From assembly GCF_028689785.1 (NCBI RefSeq), contig NZ_JAQVCN010000001.1, positions 186,001 through 250,000 on the forward strand: DNA of 64,000 nt. Reading direction: 5' to 3'. The stretch comes from Zoogloea sp. Lineage in GTDB: Bacteria; Pseudomonadota; Gammaproteobacteria; Burkholderiales; Rhodocyclaceae. Numbering within the stretch: position 1 is the stretch's first letter; each line of letters opens with the position of its first letter. The notes under the pieces were generated by a model, which did not search any database, was not told where the DNA came from, and worked only from the letters and a program-made list of their open reading frames with translations. The position numbers and the translations under genes were made by a program. Of this stretch, positions 38,736 through 47,832 are shown in pieces.

Positions 38736-39418
38736 TGGAACAACAGATCCGGACCCTCACCGCCCGCCTGCTGGCCAGCCGCAGCCTGCCGCGCAGCGAC
38801 GCCCTGGTGCGCCGCGCCCTGGTGGACGAAGCCTTCCGTATTGATCTCGACGCGCGCCTTGGTGCTGTCGGCCTGCGGCTCATCGACAACCCCTACGCCG
38901 AGCACGTCGCCGTAGCCCTGGCCGAGGACATGCACGAGCCGGTGTTCGGTGCCAGCCGCGAGTACGCCGCCAGCAACATCGGCCTGACCCGTGACCAGCT
39001 GGCCCTGCTCGTCGTCATCTGGGCCCTGATCATCCTGCCCAAGCGCGAACGTCAGGTAAATCGGCAACGCCTCGCCGATGACGGTCAGGAGGACATGTTC
39101 GGCAAGGAAGGCCCCCTGGAGCACGGCGAGGGCGTCTCCGGTGCCCTGTCGGAAGCCTCCCTGCTGGCCGACTTTGCCCCCGTGCTGGGCCACAAGACCT
39201 ATGTCCAGGGCAAGCTCCTGTCGCGCCTGGCCCAGCTCGGCTTCATCGAGCGCCGGGGTGGCATGATCCATGAAGGCCCGCTCCTCGACGTACTCCTCGA
39301 CTACCGCCTGCTGGCCGACCGCATCATCTATGGCACCCTCGGCGAAGTGCTGGCCCAGGCCGGCCATCCGCCCCCCGCCGCTGATGCCTTCACGCCCCCC
39401 GACGCCGAGGACGACTGA
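38735..39418 (+). CDS. MukE/JetB-like condensin subunit
   Basis: Predicted product of 227 residues, the expected size for MukE/MksE/JetB (often DUF4194). It has an N-terminal helical segment (LVRRALVDEAFRIDLDARLG, then GLRLIDNPYAEHVAVAL), a hydrophobic helix (DQLALLVVIWALIILPKRER) and a C-terminal winged-helix region (YVQGKLLSRLAQLGFIERRGGMIHEGP). This part commonly binds the kleisin and the DNA. Coupled by TGATG to the kleisin gene and only two bases before the SMC-like gene. The assignment is an inference from fold pattern and operon order. Confidence 0.65.
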   Translation: MEQQIRTLTARLLASRSLPRSDALVRRALVDEAFRIDLDARLGAVGLRLIDNPYAEHVAVALAEDMHEPVFGASREYAASNIGLTRDQLALLVVIWALIILPKRERQVNRQRLADDGQEDMFGKEGPLEHGEGVSGALSEASLLADFAPVLGHKTYVQGKLLSRLAQLGFIERRGGMIHEGPLLDVLLDYRLLADRIIYGTLGEVLAQAGHPPPAADAFTPPDAEDD

Positions 39419-39420
39419 GC

Positions 39421-42222
39421 ATGTTTCACATCAAGCAACTCGAACTGGTCCACTGGGATTACTGGCGGCGCTTCAACCTGCCCCTGGACGCCCAGATCAT
39501 CACCATCGTCGGCCCCAACGGCTCCGGCAAGACCACCCTGCTCGACGCCCTGCGCACCCTCTTCGGCCTGCGCTGCTCGGGCAAGCGCGACTTTCGCCGC
39601 TACGTGCGCCGGGCCAACCGCAGCTTCGCGTGGATTCGCGCAGTGGTGGCCAACCGCCCCGGCAGCACCGGCAAGCGCCCCTTCTTCCCCTGCCTGAAGG
39701 ACGAAGTCACCCTGGCCTGCCGCATCCGCCGCGCCGGTGGCGACTGGACCCGGGACTACGCCATCGCCGACGGCGACGTGCCCATCGAAGCGCTGGAAGC
39801 CAACGAGGACAGAGCTGTGGAGTGGGTCGGCTATCGGGACTACCAGAGTCGCCTGGCCTGGGGCGGCCTCACCCCTGCCATCGCCAAGGTGCTGGCCCTT
39901 GAGCAAGGCGACACCGACAAGCTCTGCGAGTACTCCCCAAAGGCCCTGCTAGAGCTGGTCTTCGACGTGTTCGGCGACAAGGAGGTGCTGGACAACTACG
40001 CCGCAGCCCAGGAAGAACAGAACAACGCCGAGAAAGAGCTGGCCGCCCTCGGCCTCGACCTGGACCGCCTGCGGGCCCAGGCCGAAACCAAGCGCCTGGA
40101 GGCCGACCGCTTCCTGGAATGGAAGCAGCTCGACGACGAATCCCGCGCCCTGGAAGCCGAGATCATCCCCCGCCTGGAGACGACCGAGCTGGAGCGGGAC
40201 ATCCGCCTGGCCCGGGACGAGCTGGGGCGCAGCCGCCAGGAACACCAGCGCGCCGAGGACGAACTCCAGCGCCTGCGCGAACACGGCAAAGGCGTCGAAG
40301 CCGAAAGAGCCGCCGCCGAAGCCCGCCGCAAGACCGCCCGCCAGCACGACCTGGAAGCCGAAAAGCGCCACCTGGCCGCCCACGATGAAGTCCGCGACGC
40401 CGAAAAGCTGCTCGCCGAACGCAGTGCCCTGCGCACCCGGCTGGCGCGGGAGGCCGGCGACGCCGCTGTAGACCTGGAGGCCGCCCACGCCAAGGCCGAC
40501 GCCCGCCTGCTCCACCTGCAGCGCCAGGAGCGCGAGGCCGTCGCCGCCTTCGAGGACAAGACCGCCCAGCTGCGCGCCGCCCGCGAACACCGCAGCCCCC
40601 CCGCCGACGCCGACGTGGCGCGCTTTCGCAGCCGCCTCAAGGCCGAGGGCATCGCCCACCGGGCCCTCGCCGAGATCATCGAAGTCACCGACCCCGACTG
40701 GCAGGGCGCCGTTGAAGCCGTGCTGCGCCCCTACCGCAGCGTGCTCCTGCTCGAACGCGAGCAGGACCGCCACGCCGCCTGGGCCCTGGGCGAAGCCGAG
40801 CGCTTCCGCCACTTCATCGTGCCCGAACTCGAAATGGCGCCCCCCGCCACCCGGGGCGCTCTGGCCGAGGTCATCCGCTTTGCCGACGCCATTCCGCGCT
40901 GGCTGGCCGACCTCCTCAACCGCATCCAGCGCGTCGACGACGCCGACGCCGCCCGCCGCCTGCCCCGTGAAACCGAGTGGATCACCCGCGACGGCTACCA
41001 CCGCGAACGTCGCGGCGCCCGCCACCTGGGCAAGCCCACCGACTTCCACTTCGGCGAGCTGGCCCGCAGCGCCCGCATGAAGCAGCTCGACGCCGACATG
41101 CACAGCATCGACGCCCGTCTGCGCGCCCTGCGCCCCGAGCTCGACGCCGCCAAGGAAGAAGCCGACGCCCTGCGCGCCCGCCTCCACGGCATCGAGGCGG
41201 CCCAGCTGCTGTCCGCCCGGGCCGACGACTTCGACCACGCCGAACGCATCCTGCCCGACGCCCGCGCCCGCCTCACCACCGCCATCGCCGACCGGGCCAA
41301 AGCCAAGGGCGAGCTCGAACGCATCGACCAATCCCTGCGCGGCATCGACATCGAGATCGACCGCCGCCGACGGGACACCGACGGCCTCGCCCGCCGCGTC
41401 AATGAGCTGGCCAGTGAAGCCTCCCCGCGCCGCCGCGACCAGGCCAAGCGCATCCTCATCCTGCGCCGCCTGCGCCGGGGCATGCCCACCGACTGGCGCG
41501 ACCCGACCGCCAACGCCCTGCTCACCGACAAATACGACGGAGCCCGCGGCGCCCGGGCCGAGCTCGAACGCCTGCGCCAGCGCCTGGCCGGCGGCGAATG
41601 GGTCACCGACGACACCGTGCTCACCCTGGCCGGCCGCCTCAAGGCCGACGTAAATGAGCGGGAAGCCCAGTACGCCGAGCGCGAACGCCACTGCAGCGCC
41701 GCCCGCCGCATCACCAGCGAAGCCCGCGCCGCCTACATCGCCAAGCTGCGCGCTACCGTGCGCCAATACGGCAAGAATCTGCACGCCCTCGGCGACCTGG
41801 CCAACGTGGACGTGGACTGCCCCATACCAACCCTCGACAACGACGACCGGGCCCTGGCCTCCGCCGGCCTCGAAGTGCGCTTCGACTTCGACCGCAAAGG
41901 TGCCGTGGGTCTCAACGACGGTGAAGCCTCGGGCGGCCAGCAGGTCATGAAGTCCCTGATCCTGCTCATCGCCCTGCTGATGGACGAGGCCCGCCCCGGC
42001 GGCTTTGTCTTCATCGACGAACCCTTCGCCCACCTGGACATCGCCAACATCGACCGGGTCGGCACCTTCCTGCGCGCCACCCGCGCCCAGTACCTCATCA
42101 CCACCCCGGTCACCCACAACGCCAACGTCTTCGCCCCGGCCCAGCTCACTCTGGTCACCCGCAAGAAGAAACCCGGCGACGACTGGGCCCCGCCCATCGG
42201 CTTGATCCAGCGCGCCCTGTAA
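39421..42222 (+). CDS. SMC-like ATPase (MukB/MksB/JetC family), compact
   Basis: Predicted product of 933 residues. The N-terminal ABC half has Walker A GPNGSGKTTLLDAL (31-44). Two coiled-coil arms (~195-395 and ~545-780) flank a hinge-like domain (~405-535: ALAEIIEVTDPDWQGAVEAV, then SVLLLEREQD). After it, WITRDGYHRERRGARH recalls a conserved MukB/JetC segment. The C-terminal half has signature SGGQQ (837-841) and Walker B FVFIDE (862-867). The protein would be the DNA-loading motor of a condensin. At 933 residues it is shorter than typical JetC or MukB (1100-1480). Third gene of a tight operon; no JetD nuclease gene follows. Confidence 0.78.
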   Translation: MFHIKQLELVHWDYWRRFNLPLDAQIITIVGPNGSGKTTLLDALRTLFGLRCSGKRDFRRYVRRANRSFAWIRAVVANRPGSTGKRPFFPCLKDEVTLACRIRRAGGDWTRDYAIADGDVPIEALEANEDRAVEWVGYRDYQSRLAWGGLTPAIAKVLALEQGDTDKLCEYSPKALLELVFDVFGDKEVLDNYAAAQEEQNNAEKELAALGLDLDRLRAQAETKRLEADRFLEWKQLDDESRALEAEIIPRLETTELERDIRLARDELGRSRQEHQRAEDELQRLREHGKGVEAERAAAEARRKTARQHDLEAEKRHLAAHDEVRDAEKLLAERSALRTRLAREAGDAAVDLEAAHAKADARLLHLQRQEREAVAAFEDKTAQLRAAREHRSPPADADVARFRSRLKAEGIAHRALAEIIEVTDPDWQGAVEAVLRPYRSVLLLEREQDRHAAWALGEAERFRHFIVPELEMAPPATRGALAEVIRFADAIPRWLADLLNRIQRVDDADAARRLPRETEWITRDGYHRERRGARHLGKPTDFHFGELARSARMKQLDADMHSIDARLRALRPELDAAKEEADALRARLHGIEAAQLLSARADDFDHAERILPDARARLTTAIADRAKAKGELERIDQSLRGIDIEIDRRRRDTDGLARRVNELASEASPRRRDQAKRILILRRLRRGMPTDWRDPTANALLTDKYDGARGARAELERLRQRLAGGEWVTDDTVLTLAGRLKADVNEREAQYAERERHCSAARRITSEARAAYIAKLRATVRQYGKNLHALGDLANVDVDCPIPTLDNDDRALASAGLEVRFDFDRKGAVGLNDGEASGGQQVMKSLILLIALLMDEARPGGFVFIDEPFAHLDIANIDRVGTFLRATRAQYLITTPVTHNANVFAPAQLTLVTRKKKPGDDWAPPIGLIQRAL

Positions 42223-42275
42223 CCGACGCGCAGGCCCTCACTTCAGATTTCACAAAGTCTGACGTTATTGGCTCC

Positions 42276-43400
42276 ATGCAGCCACGGCCCGCGCTCACCA
42301 TGCGCCACACCCCGGCGTCCGACGCCGCAAACTCCCTCCAGATGCATCTCCTCCGGGGCGCCGAGGTTCTGTCACGTACCCGTGACCTGCGTTCGATCTT
42401 CCGCACCACCGCCGAAACCGCCATGCACTTTCTGGACGGCAGCTACTGCCTGCTGTTTGCCGTGCGCTTCACCCCACCTGATCTCACCGTCGGCCTGCTC
42501 GGCTGCTGCGTCTCCGACGGCACCGATACCTACTGGGACGACGTCTGCGACGGCCAGTCCTGGCTCCCCGTCGATCCCCTGCTGGCCGACTGCCTGCACA
42601 CCGATCACGGCCACGCCGTCATGCATGAGGGCGACACCTGGCGCCTCGCCTTTGCCGTCGGGGCCCTCGGCGAAGCCCGCTGGGTGCTGGAGATCCACAG
42701 CCACAGAAAACCGCAGGTTGCCGACTGCCAGGGCCTGAGCCTGTTTCTCCGCTGTTTCGAAAACCAGCACCAGGCCTGGGAATACGCCAACCTGGACACG
42801 CTCACCCGGCTGCTCAACCGCAAGACCTTCGACGACGACTTCGAACGCCTCATCGCCGCTGCCGAGCTGGCCGAACAGGCCAGCCAGGAGCCCGCCGAAC
42901 GCCGCACCCACAGCCCCAGCATCACCCAGCCCTGCTGGCTCGGGGTCGTGGATATCGATCATTTCAAGAAGATCAACGACAACTACGGCCACCTGTTCGG
43001 CGATGAGGTGCTGCTGCGCGTCGCCGATCTGATGCGCCAGAGCTTCCGCAACCACGACAAACTGTTCCGCTTCGGTGGCGAAGAGTTCGTCGTCATGCTG
43101 CGTAACGTGGCCGAAGACAACGTCCAGAGCATCTTCGACCGCTTTCGCATAGCGGTCGAAGATCACGACTTTCCCCGGGTCGGGCAGGTGCGCTGCTCGG
43201 TCGGCTACTCACGCATCGATCCGCGCCTGTCCCCCGCCGAACTGCTCGGCCGCGCCGACGAAGCCCTCTACTACTCCAAGGAGCACGGCCGCAACCAGGT
43301 CAATGGCTTCGACGAGCTGATCATGAGCGGAAAACTGCGCATCACCATTCCGGCCGGCCAGGCCCAGATCCAGTCCGACATCGACGAGATCTTCCTCTGA
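42276..43400 (+). CDS. GGDEF diguanylate cyclase with a variable N-terminal sensor
   Basis: Predicted product of 374 residues. Residues ~25-160 form a GAF-like but unassigned domain ([18 protein letters not shown], then [25 protein letters not shown]). Residues ~170-345 are a GGDEF domain with metal/substrate motif [19 protein letters not shown], active site FGGEEF and I-site RNHD five residues earlier, so an active, product-inhibited cyclase. A lone cysteine-rich patch (LLGCCVSDG) is notable. An alternative start exists at ATG 42300. It follows the SMC-like gene by 53 bases on the same strand; co-transcription is possible, functional linkage unproven. Confidence 0.88.
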   Translation: MQPRPALTMRHTPASDAANSLQMHLLRGAEVLSRTRDLRSIFRTTAETAMHFLDGSYCLLFAVRFTPPDLTVGLLGCCVSDGTDTYWDDVCDGQSWLPVDPLLADCLHTDHGHAVMHEGDTWRLAFAVGALGEARWVLEIHSHRKPQVADCQGLSLFLRCFENQHQAWEYANLDTLTRLLNRKTFDDDFERLIAAAELAEQASQEPAERRTHSPSITQPCWLGVVDIDHFKKINDNYGHLFGDEVLLRVADLMRQSFRNHDKLFRFGGEEFVVMLRNVAEDNVQSIFDRFRIAVEDHDFPRVGQVRCSVGYSRIDPRLSPAELLGRADEALYYSKEHGRNQVNGFDELIMSGKLRITIPAGQAQIQSDIDEIFL

Positions 43401-43518
43401 TCAGGGCCACTGCGGCGGGCGGGCCGCGACGGGCGCCCCGGAGTGTGTCAAAATTCGGAGCTTTGCGGCCTTTTGTGGATGCTGCCGCCCCCCGATTCCG
43501 TTGATTGAAGAGCCCATC

Positions 43519-45027
43519 ATGTCCGACCAGACCTCCTCGCCCGCCCAGGACGAAAACCACCTGATCGCCGAACGCCGGCAAAAGCTCGCCGACTGGCGCG
43601 CCACCGGCAAGGCGTATCCGAACGATTTTTCCCGGGAAAACACCGCCGGCAAACTCGACGAAGTCTATGGCGAAAAATCCGCCGAAGACCTCGAAGCCCT
43701 GCCGGTCGAGGTCAAGGTCGCCGGCCGCATCATGCTCAAGCGCGTGATGGGCAAGGCCAGCTTCATCACCATCCAGGATCTCTCCGGCCGCATCCAGCTC
43801 TACGTCACCCGCGACGGCGTGGGCGAAGAGGTGTACGCCGACTTCAAGCACTGGGACATCGGCGACATCGTCGGCACCGTCGGCACCCTGTTCCGCACCA
43901 AGACCGGCGAACTTTCCGTCAAGAGCAGCGAGCTGCGCCTCCTCACCAAGAGCCTGCGCCCCCTGCCCGACAAGTTCCACGGCCTCACCGACACCGAGAC
44001 CAAGTACCGCCAGCGTTACGTGGACCTCATCATGAGCGAGGAGTCGCGCCACACCTTCGTGGCCCGTAGCCGCCTGGTGCAGTCGATCCGCAACTACATG
44101 ACCGGCCACAACTTCCTCGAAGTCGAAACGCCGATGATGCACCCCATCCCCGGCGGCGCCTCGGCCAAACCCTTCGTCACCCACCACAACGCCCTCGACA
44201 TGCAGCAGTTCCTGCGCATCGCGCCGGAGCTCTACCTCAAGCGCCTGGTGGTGGGCGGTTTCGAGAAGGTCTTCGAGATCAACCGCAACTTCCGCAACGA
44301 AGGCCTCTCGCCCCGCCACAACCCTGAATTCACCATGATGGAGTTCTACGAGGCCTACGCGAACTACCGCAGCCTCATGGACTTCACCGAAGGCCTGCTG
44401 CGCCACGCCGCCCGCGAGGCCCTGGGCACCGAAGTCTTCGAATACCAGGGCCGCACCCTCGACCTGTCCCGCCCCTTCCACCGCCTGACCATCGTCGAAG
44501 CCATCCGCAAGCACCACCCCGGCTTCACCGATGCCCAGCTGGCCGACGCCGACTGGCTCAAGCAGAAGATCAAGGACTTCGGCGAGAAGGTGAAGCCGGG
44601 CGGCCTCGGCAGCCTGCAGCTGCAGCTCTTCGAAGCCTGCGCCGAAGCCGAGACCTGGGAGCCGACCTTCATCATCGACTACCCGGTCGAAGTCAGCCCC
44701 CTGGCCCGCGCCTCCGACAGCAACCCCGAGATCACCGAGCGCTTCGAACTGTTCATCGTCGGCCGCGAGATCGCCAACGGCTTCTCCGAGCTCAACGACC
44801 CCGAAGACCAGGCCGCCCGCTTCCAGGCCCAGGCCCAGGCCAAGGACGCCGGTGACGAAGAAGCCATGTACTACGACGCAGATTACATCCGGGCACTGGA
44901 GTACGGCCTGCCCCCCACCGGCGGCTGCGGCATCGGCATCGACCGCCTGGTCATGCTGCTCACCGACAGCCCCGCCATCCGCGACGTCATCCTGTTTCCG
45001 CAGATGCGCCCGGAAGCGACTGACTGA
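43519..45027 (+). CDS. lysS: Lysyl-tRNA synthetase, class II
   Basis: Predicted product of 502 residues. An OB-fold anticodon-binding domain at the N-terminus ([29 protein letters not shown]) is followed by the class II catalytic core. Motif 2 is [29 protein letters not shown], and motif 3 is [20 protein letters not shown]. It charges tRNA-Lys. The ATG at 43519 matches the usual N-terminus ([17 protein letters not shown]); the TTG at 43501 is less likely. Normally it sits close to prfB, from which it is here separated by the condensin block. Confidence 0.97.
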   Translation: MSDQTSSPAQDENHLIAERRQKLADWRATGKAYPNDFSRENTAGKLDEVYGEKSAEDLEALPVEVKVAGRIMLKRVMGKASFITIQDLSGRIQLYVTRDGVGEEVYADFKHWDIGDIVGTVGTLFRTKTGELSVKSSELRLLTKSLRPLPDKFHGLTDTETKYRQRYVDLIMSEESRHTFVARSRLVQSIRNYMTGHNFLEVETPMMHPIPGGASAKPFVTHHNALDMQQFLRIAPELYLKRLVVGGFEKVFEINRNFRNEGLSPRHNPEFTMMEFYEAYANYRSLMDFTEGLLRHAAREALGTEVFEYQGRTLDLSRPFHRLTIVEAIRKHHPGFTDAQLADADWLKQKIKDFGEKVKPGGLGSLQLQLFEACAEAETWEPTFIIDYPVEVSPLARASDSNPEITERFELFIVGREIANGFSELNDPEDQAARFQAQAQAKDAGDEEAMYYDADYIRALEYGLPPTGGCGIGIDRLVMLLTDSPAIRDVILFPQMRPEATD

Positions 45028-45089
45028 GGAAACCGCGCGGGCCGCCCCGGCGGCCCCGCCCTTCCTGCCCGAGCCCAACCGACGCCCCC

Positions 45090-45596
45090 ATGACTGACCT
45101 GAAGTCCTACGACCTCCCCGAACTCGAAGCCCTGGCCGAACAGATCCAGGCCGAGATCGACAAGCGGGAGCAGGAAGAAGCCGACCAGGCCCGTGCTGCC
45201 GCCGAAGCCGCCGCTGAAGCAGAGCGCCAGGCCATCGCCGCCGCCGAAGCCGCCCGCAAGGCTGCTGAAGAAGAAGCCCTGCGCAAGAAGGCCGAGGCCG
45301 CCGCACGCAAGGAAGCCCAGGCCCAGGAGGCTGCCCGCAAGGAAGCCGAGGCCAGCGCCGCACGGGAAGCCGCCGCCAAGGCCAAGGCCGCCCCCCCACC
45401 TGAGCCCGCCCCTGCCGCCCCCGGTCACATCCGCTACATGCACCCCTCCAACCGCGCCCTCACCTGGGACGGCAAAGGCCCCACCCCCGACTGGGTTCTG
45501 GCCTGGATGAGCACCGGCGGCACCCTCTACGCCCTCGAAACCACCGCCGAAAAACTCGCACCACGGCCGATTCCGGCGAGCTTTCTGAAGCGCTGA
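45090..45596 (+). CDS. H-NS-family DNA-binding protein with long A/E/K-rich helix
   Basis: Predicted product of 168 residues. The N-terminus (YDLPELEALAEQIQAEIDKREQEE) resembles the oligomerisation helix of betaproteobacterial H-NS-like proteins. The C-terminus holds the H-NS DNA-binding core IRYMHPSNRALTWDGKGPTPDWV, matching the TWxGxGxxPxW pattern of the family. Between them is about 75 residues almost entirely of Ala, Glu, Lys and Arg, predicted as one continuous helix, so the protein is about 60-70 residues longer than usual H-NS (~100). It could silence AT-rich foreign DNA or act as a bridging nucleoid protein. It follows lysS by 62 bases. Confidence 0.8.
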   Translation: MTDLKSYDLPELEALAEQIQAEIDKREQEEADQARAAAEAAAEAERQAIAAAEAARKAAEEEALRKKAEAAARKEAQAQEAARKEAEASAAREAAAKAKAAPPPEPAPAAPGHIRYMHPSNRALTWDGKGPTPDWVLAWMSTGGTLYALETTAEKLAPRPIPASFLKR

Positions 45597-45659
45597 GCGC
45601 GCAGCGGGGATCTGCAGCCCGGACGGCCAAGGGGTCGGAGCCAAATCTCCTCTCCTGCG

Positions 45660-45678
45660 GAGTCGAATTCATTCGACC
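45660..45678. repeat. Palindromic repeat end unit, subtype B (solo)
   Basis: GAGTCGAATTCATTCGACC: stem GTCGAA/TTCGAC around loop TTCA. Only one unit is clear, with a possible partner GGGGTCGGAG at 45631. It covers the TGA stop of the DnaQ/GIY-YIG gene and lies between that convergent gene and the H-NS-like gene. Confidence 0.65.
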
Positions 45679-47063
45679 GCCCCCAGCTTCACCACCCGCC
45701 CCGTCGCCAGCGCCTTCTTCAATATCTTCCACATATCCAGGTCGAAGGCCGGGCGGCCGGATTCGAGCAGGGCGTGGACCTCGTCCTCGCCCCGGGCGGT
45801 GCCCAGCCAGCACCAGTTGTCGATCACGTGCAGGGCTTCGCCCTCGCGCAGGCCGATGGGACCGGCGTAGGGCCAGCGTTCGATCTTCAGCTTGTGCAGG
45901 GCCATCATCAGGCGGGCGCCGTGCAGGCCGCGGGATTCGGCACCGATACAGGCCCCCTTGCAGCGCTTGATCTGGTAGCCGAAGCAGGGCTGGCCGCTGC
46001 GTACCTTCTCAAGGCCCAGGGACGCCTGGCACAGGGCGTGTTCGTCGGCCAGGGTGCGCAGGGCCTTGGTGGCGGCGGTCTTGCTGGTGAAGAAGCCGAA
46101 CAGGTTATCCTGGCGCCCCGGGTCCAGGTCGGGCCCGCGCACCAGCGCCGGCATCCAGCCGCCCTGCCCGTCCTCCACCAGCTGCCAGGCGCACAGGCCG
46201 GTGCTGCGGCGCAGACGCCGGTTGTGGATGGGCTGGCGCTCCTTGACCAGTTTCGCTTCGAGCAACAGTGCGCCCACCTCGCCAGGGGTCTCGATCCACT
46301 CGATGCGGCGCAGCTGCTGGGACAGGCTCATCTCCTTGGCGCTGCTGTGGTCGGCGCTAAAATGGGACAGCACCCGGGTGCGGATGTCCTTGCTCTTGCC
46401 CACGTACAGGGGCAGGTCGTTCTCGCCATAGAACAGATACACGCCGGGCGTGCCGGGCAATTCGTCGAGGACGGACGGGTTGATGTGGGGCGGCAGCGCC
46501 GCGTGGCCGGTGAGGCGGGCAATGGCGGCGTCGATGCGCTCCGGCTCGAACTGCCGATGGATCAGCTGCCAGAACTGCCAGATTAGCTGGGCATCGGCCA
46601 GGGCCCGGTGACGCTCGCCCACCACCAGGCCATGGCGCTCGATCAAGGCGTCAAGCCCGTGGCGCGCGTGCCCGGGAAACAGCTCCCGCGACAGCCGCAC
46701 CGTGCACAGCACCGGCGGTCTCAGCGGTAGTCCGACCCGATCGAAGGCATTGCGCAGGAAGCCGTAGTCGAAGCGGGCATTGTGGGCGATGAAGAGGCGC
46801 CCGTCGAGGCGGTTGTAAATGTCCTCAGCGCAGTCGGCAAAGCGCGGCGCGTCCTCCACCATCTCGTTGGTGATGCCGGTGAGACGCTGGATGAACTCCG
46901 GGATGCGCCCTTCCGGCCGCAGCAGCTGCGACCACTCCCGCACGCCGTCCTCATCCACCTCGACGATGCCCACTTCGGTGATGCCATCCACGGTGGCCAC
47001 GCCACCATTGGTTTCGATATCGACGAAGGCGAGCCCTCGCCAGCGTCCATTGCTGAATTTCAA
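45669..47063 (-). CDS. DnaQ-like exonuclease fused to GIY-YIG (UvrC/Cho-like) nuclease
   Basis: Predicted product of 464 residues. Residues ~8-170 are a DEDDh 3'-5' exonuclease (FVDIETNGG, FIAHNARFDYGFLRN, HRALADAQ), as in the DNA polymerase III epsilon subunit. Residues ~205-290 are a GIY-YIG domain (GVYLFYGENDLPLYVGKSKDIRTRVLSHF) with a catalytic arginine. The C-terminal part resembles Cho (CFGYQIKRCKGACIG). Such fusions are common in betaproteobacteria and are thought to act in nucleotide excision or other DNA repair. The last codons and stop (AVE-TGA) lie inside a palindromic repeat. Confidence 0.88.
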   Translation of the reverse strand: MKFSNGRWRGLAFVDIETNGGVATVDGITEVGIVEVDEDGVREWSQLLRPEGRIPEFIQRLTGITNEMVEDAPRFADCAEDIYNRLDGRLFIAHNARFDYGFLRNAFDRVGLPLRPPVLCTVRLSRELFPGHARHGLDALIERHGLVVGERHRALADAQLIWQFWQLIHRQFEPERIDAAIARLTGHAALPPHINPSVLDELPGTPGVYLFYGENDLPLYVGKSKDIRTRVLSHFSADHSSAKEMSLSQQLRRIEWIETPGEVGALLLEAKLVKERQPIHNRRLRRSTGLCAWQLVEDGQGGWMPALVRGPDLDPGRQDNLFGFFTSKTAATKALRTLADEHALCQASLGLEKVRSGQPCFGYQIKRCKGACIGAESRGLHGARLMMALHKLKIERWPYAGPIGLREGEALHVIDNWCWLGTARGEDEVHALLESGRPAFDLDMWKILKKALATGRVVKLGAVE

Positions 47064-47116
47064 GATATGCCTTCCTCGTTCGCTGCCCGGCTCCGACCGG
47101 CCGGGCCGGAGAACGT

Positions 47117-47824
47117 TCAGACCCGCCCCGCCTCTTCCAGCGAAGAGGTCACGGCAGCGGCTGCGGCGCGATTATTCACCGACAGCTTGCGCAGCGCCTG
47201 CTGAATGTGATGTTTCACCGTCACCGGGCTGATGCCAAGGTCGCCAGCGATCTGCGCATTGGTCTTGCCACCGCGCACCCCTTCCAGCACCTGGCGCTGG
47301 CGCGCGGACAAGCCGGTGGCGGCCCCCGCCTGCGGCACCGTCTGGCGTTGGCGGAGCAGCGCCATATACAGATGGGGCAACAACAGCTCGGCCAGATAGT
47401 GCTCCCGTGGCCCGGCCGCAACCGGCATACCCAGAAACACGAACAGGCAGGGCGACAGGGCCGACACCCCGCCGACCCCATGCACCAGGGCCTCGCCTCC
47501 TGCCGGAGCCGGCCAGGGGAGGACGCACGGGCGCTGACCCTGACGCTGCCAGTGGCCGCGCAGCGCAAGGCGGATTCCGTCGGACTGCGCACGCAGCGCG
47601 GCCTCGGCCTCGGGTGCCAGCACCGCCCGGGAGAATATCTCGATGGGCGCCTCCCCGGCCGGCCCGCCATCGAACACGCACATCAGCGTCTCGTGGGGCA
47701 GAAAGCTCTGCAGCGCGCCCTGGGCCCACAGGTAGAACTCGCTCGGCCGACGCACCCGGACGGCACCTTCCAGGGTCAGGCGCAGGCGCTCCAGGTCGTA
47801 GGGATCAAAGGAGACGGCGTCCAT
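47117..47824 (-). CDS. LuxR-family regulator, resembles EpsA / secretion system X regulator
   Basis: Predicted product of 235 residues. An unassigned N-terminal sensory domain (FYLWAQGALQSFLPHETLMCVFDGG) is followed by a LuxR/FixJ-type helix-turn-helix at ~170-225 (GLSARQRQVLEGVRGGKTNAQIAGDLGISPVTVKHHIQQALRKL). No receiver or acyl-homoserine-lactone domain is visible. The N-terminal pattern recalls EpsA, the PEP-CTERM-associated regulator, but I cannot confirm identity. It is the last gene of the secretion operon, nine bases after the minor pseudopilin gene, and likely controls it or an exopolysaccharide locus elsewhere. Confidence 0.78.
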   Translation of the reverse strand: MDAVSFDPYDLERLRLTLEGAVRVRRPSEFYLWAQGALQSFLPHETLMCVFDGGPAGEAPIEIFSRAVLAPEAEAALRAQSDGIRLALRGHWQRQGQRPCVLPWPAPAGGEALVHGVGGVSALSPCLFVFLGMPVAAGPREHYLAELLLPHLYMALLRQRQTVPQAGAATGLSARQRQVLEGVRGGKTNAQIAGDLGISPVTVKHHIQQALRKLSVNNRAAAAAVTSSLEEAGRV

Positions 47825-47832
47825 GGCGGCTG

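Noticed and set aside
42223..43400. Search for a JetD/MksG nuclease downstream of the SMC-like operon
   Set aside because: The only gene there is a GGDEF cyclase with intact catalytic motifs. No topoisomerase VI-like or DUF2220/DUF3322-like sequence is visible on either strand near the operon.
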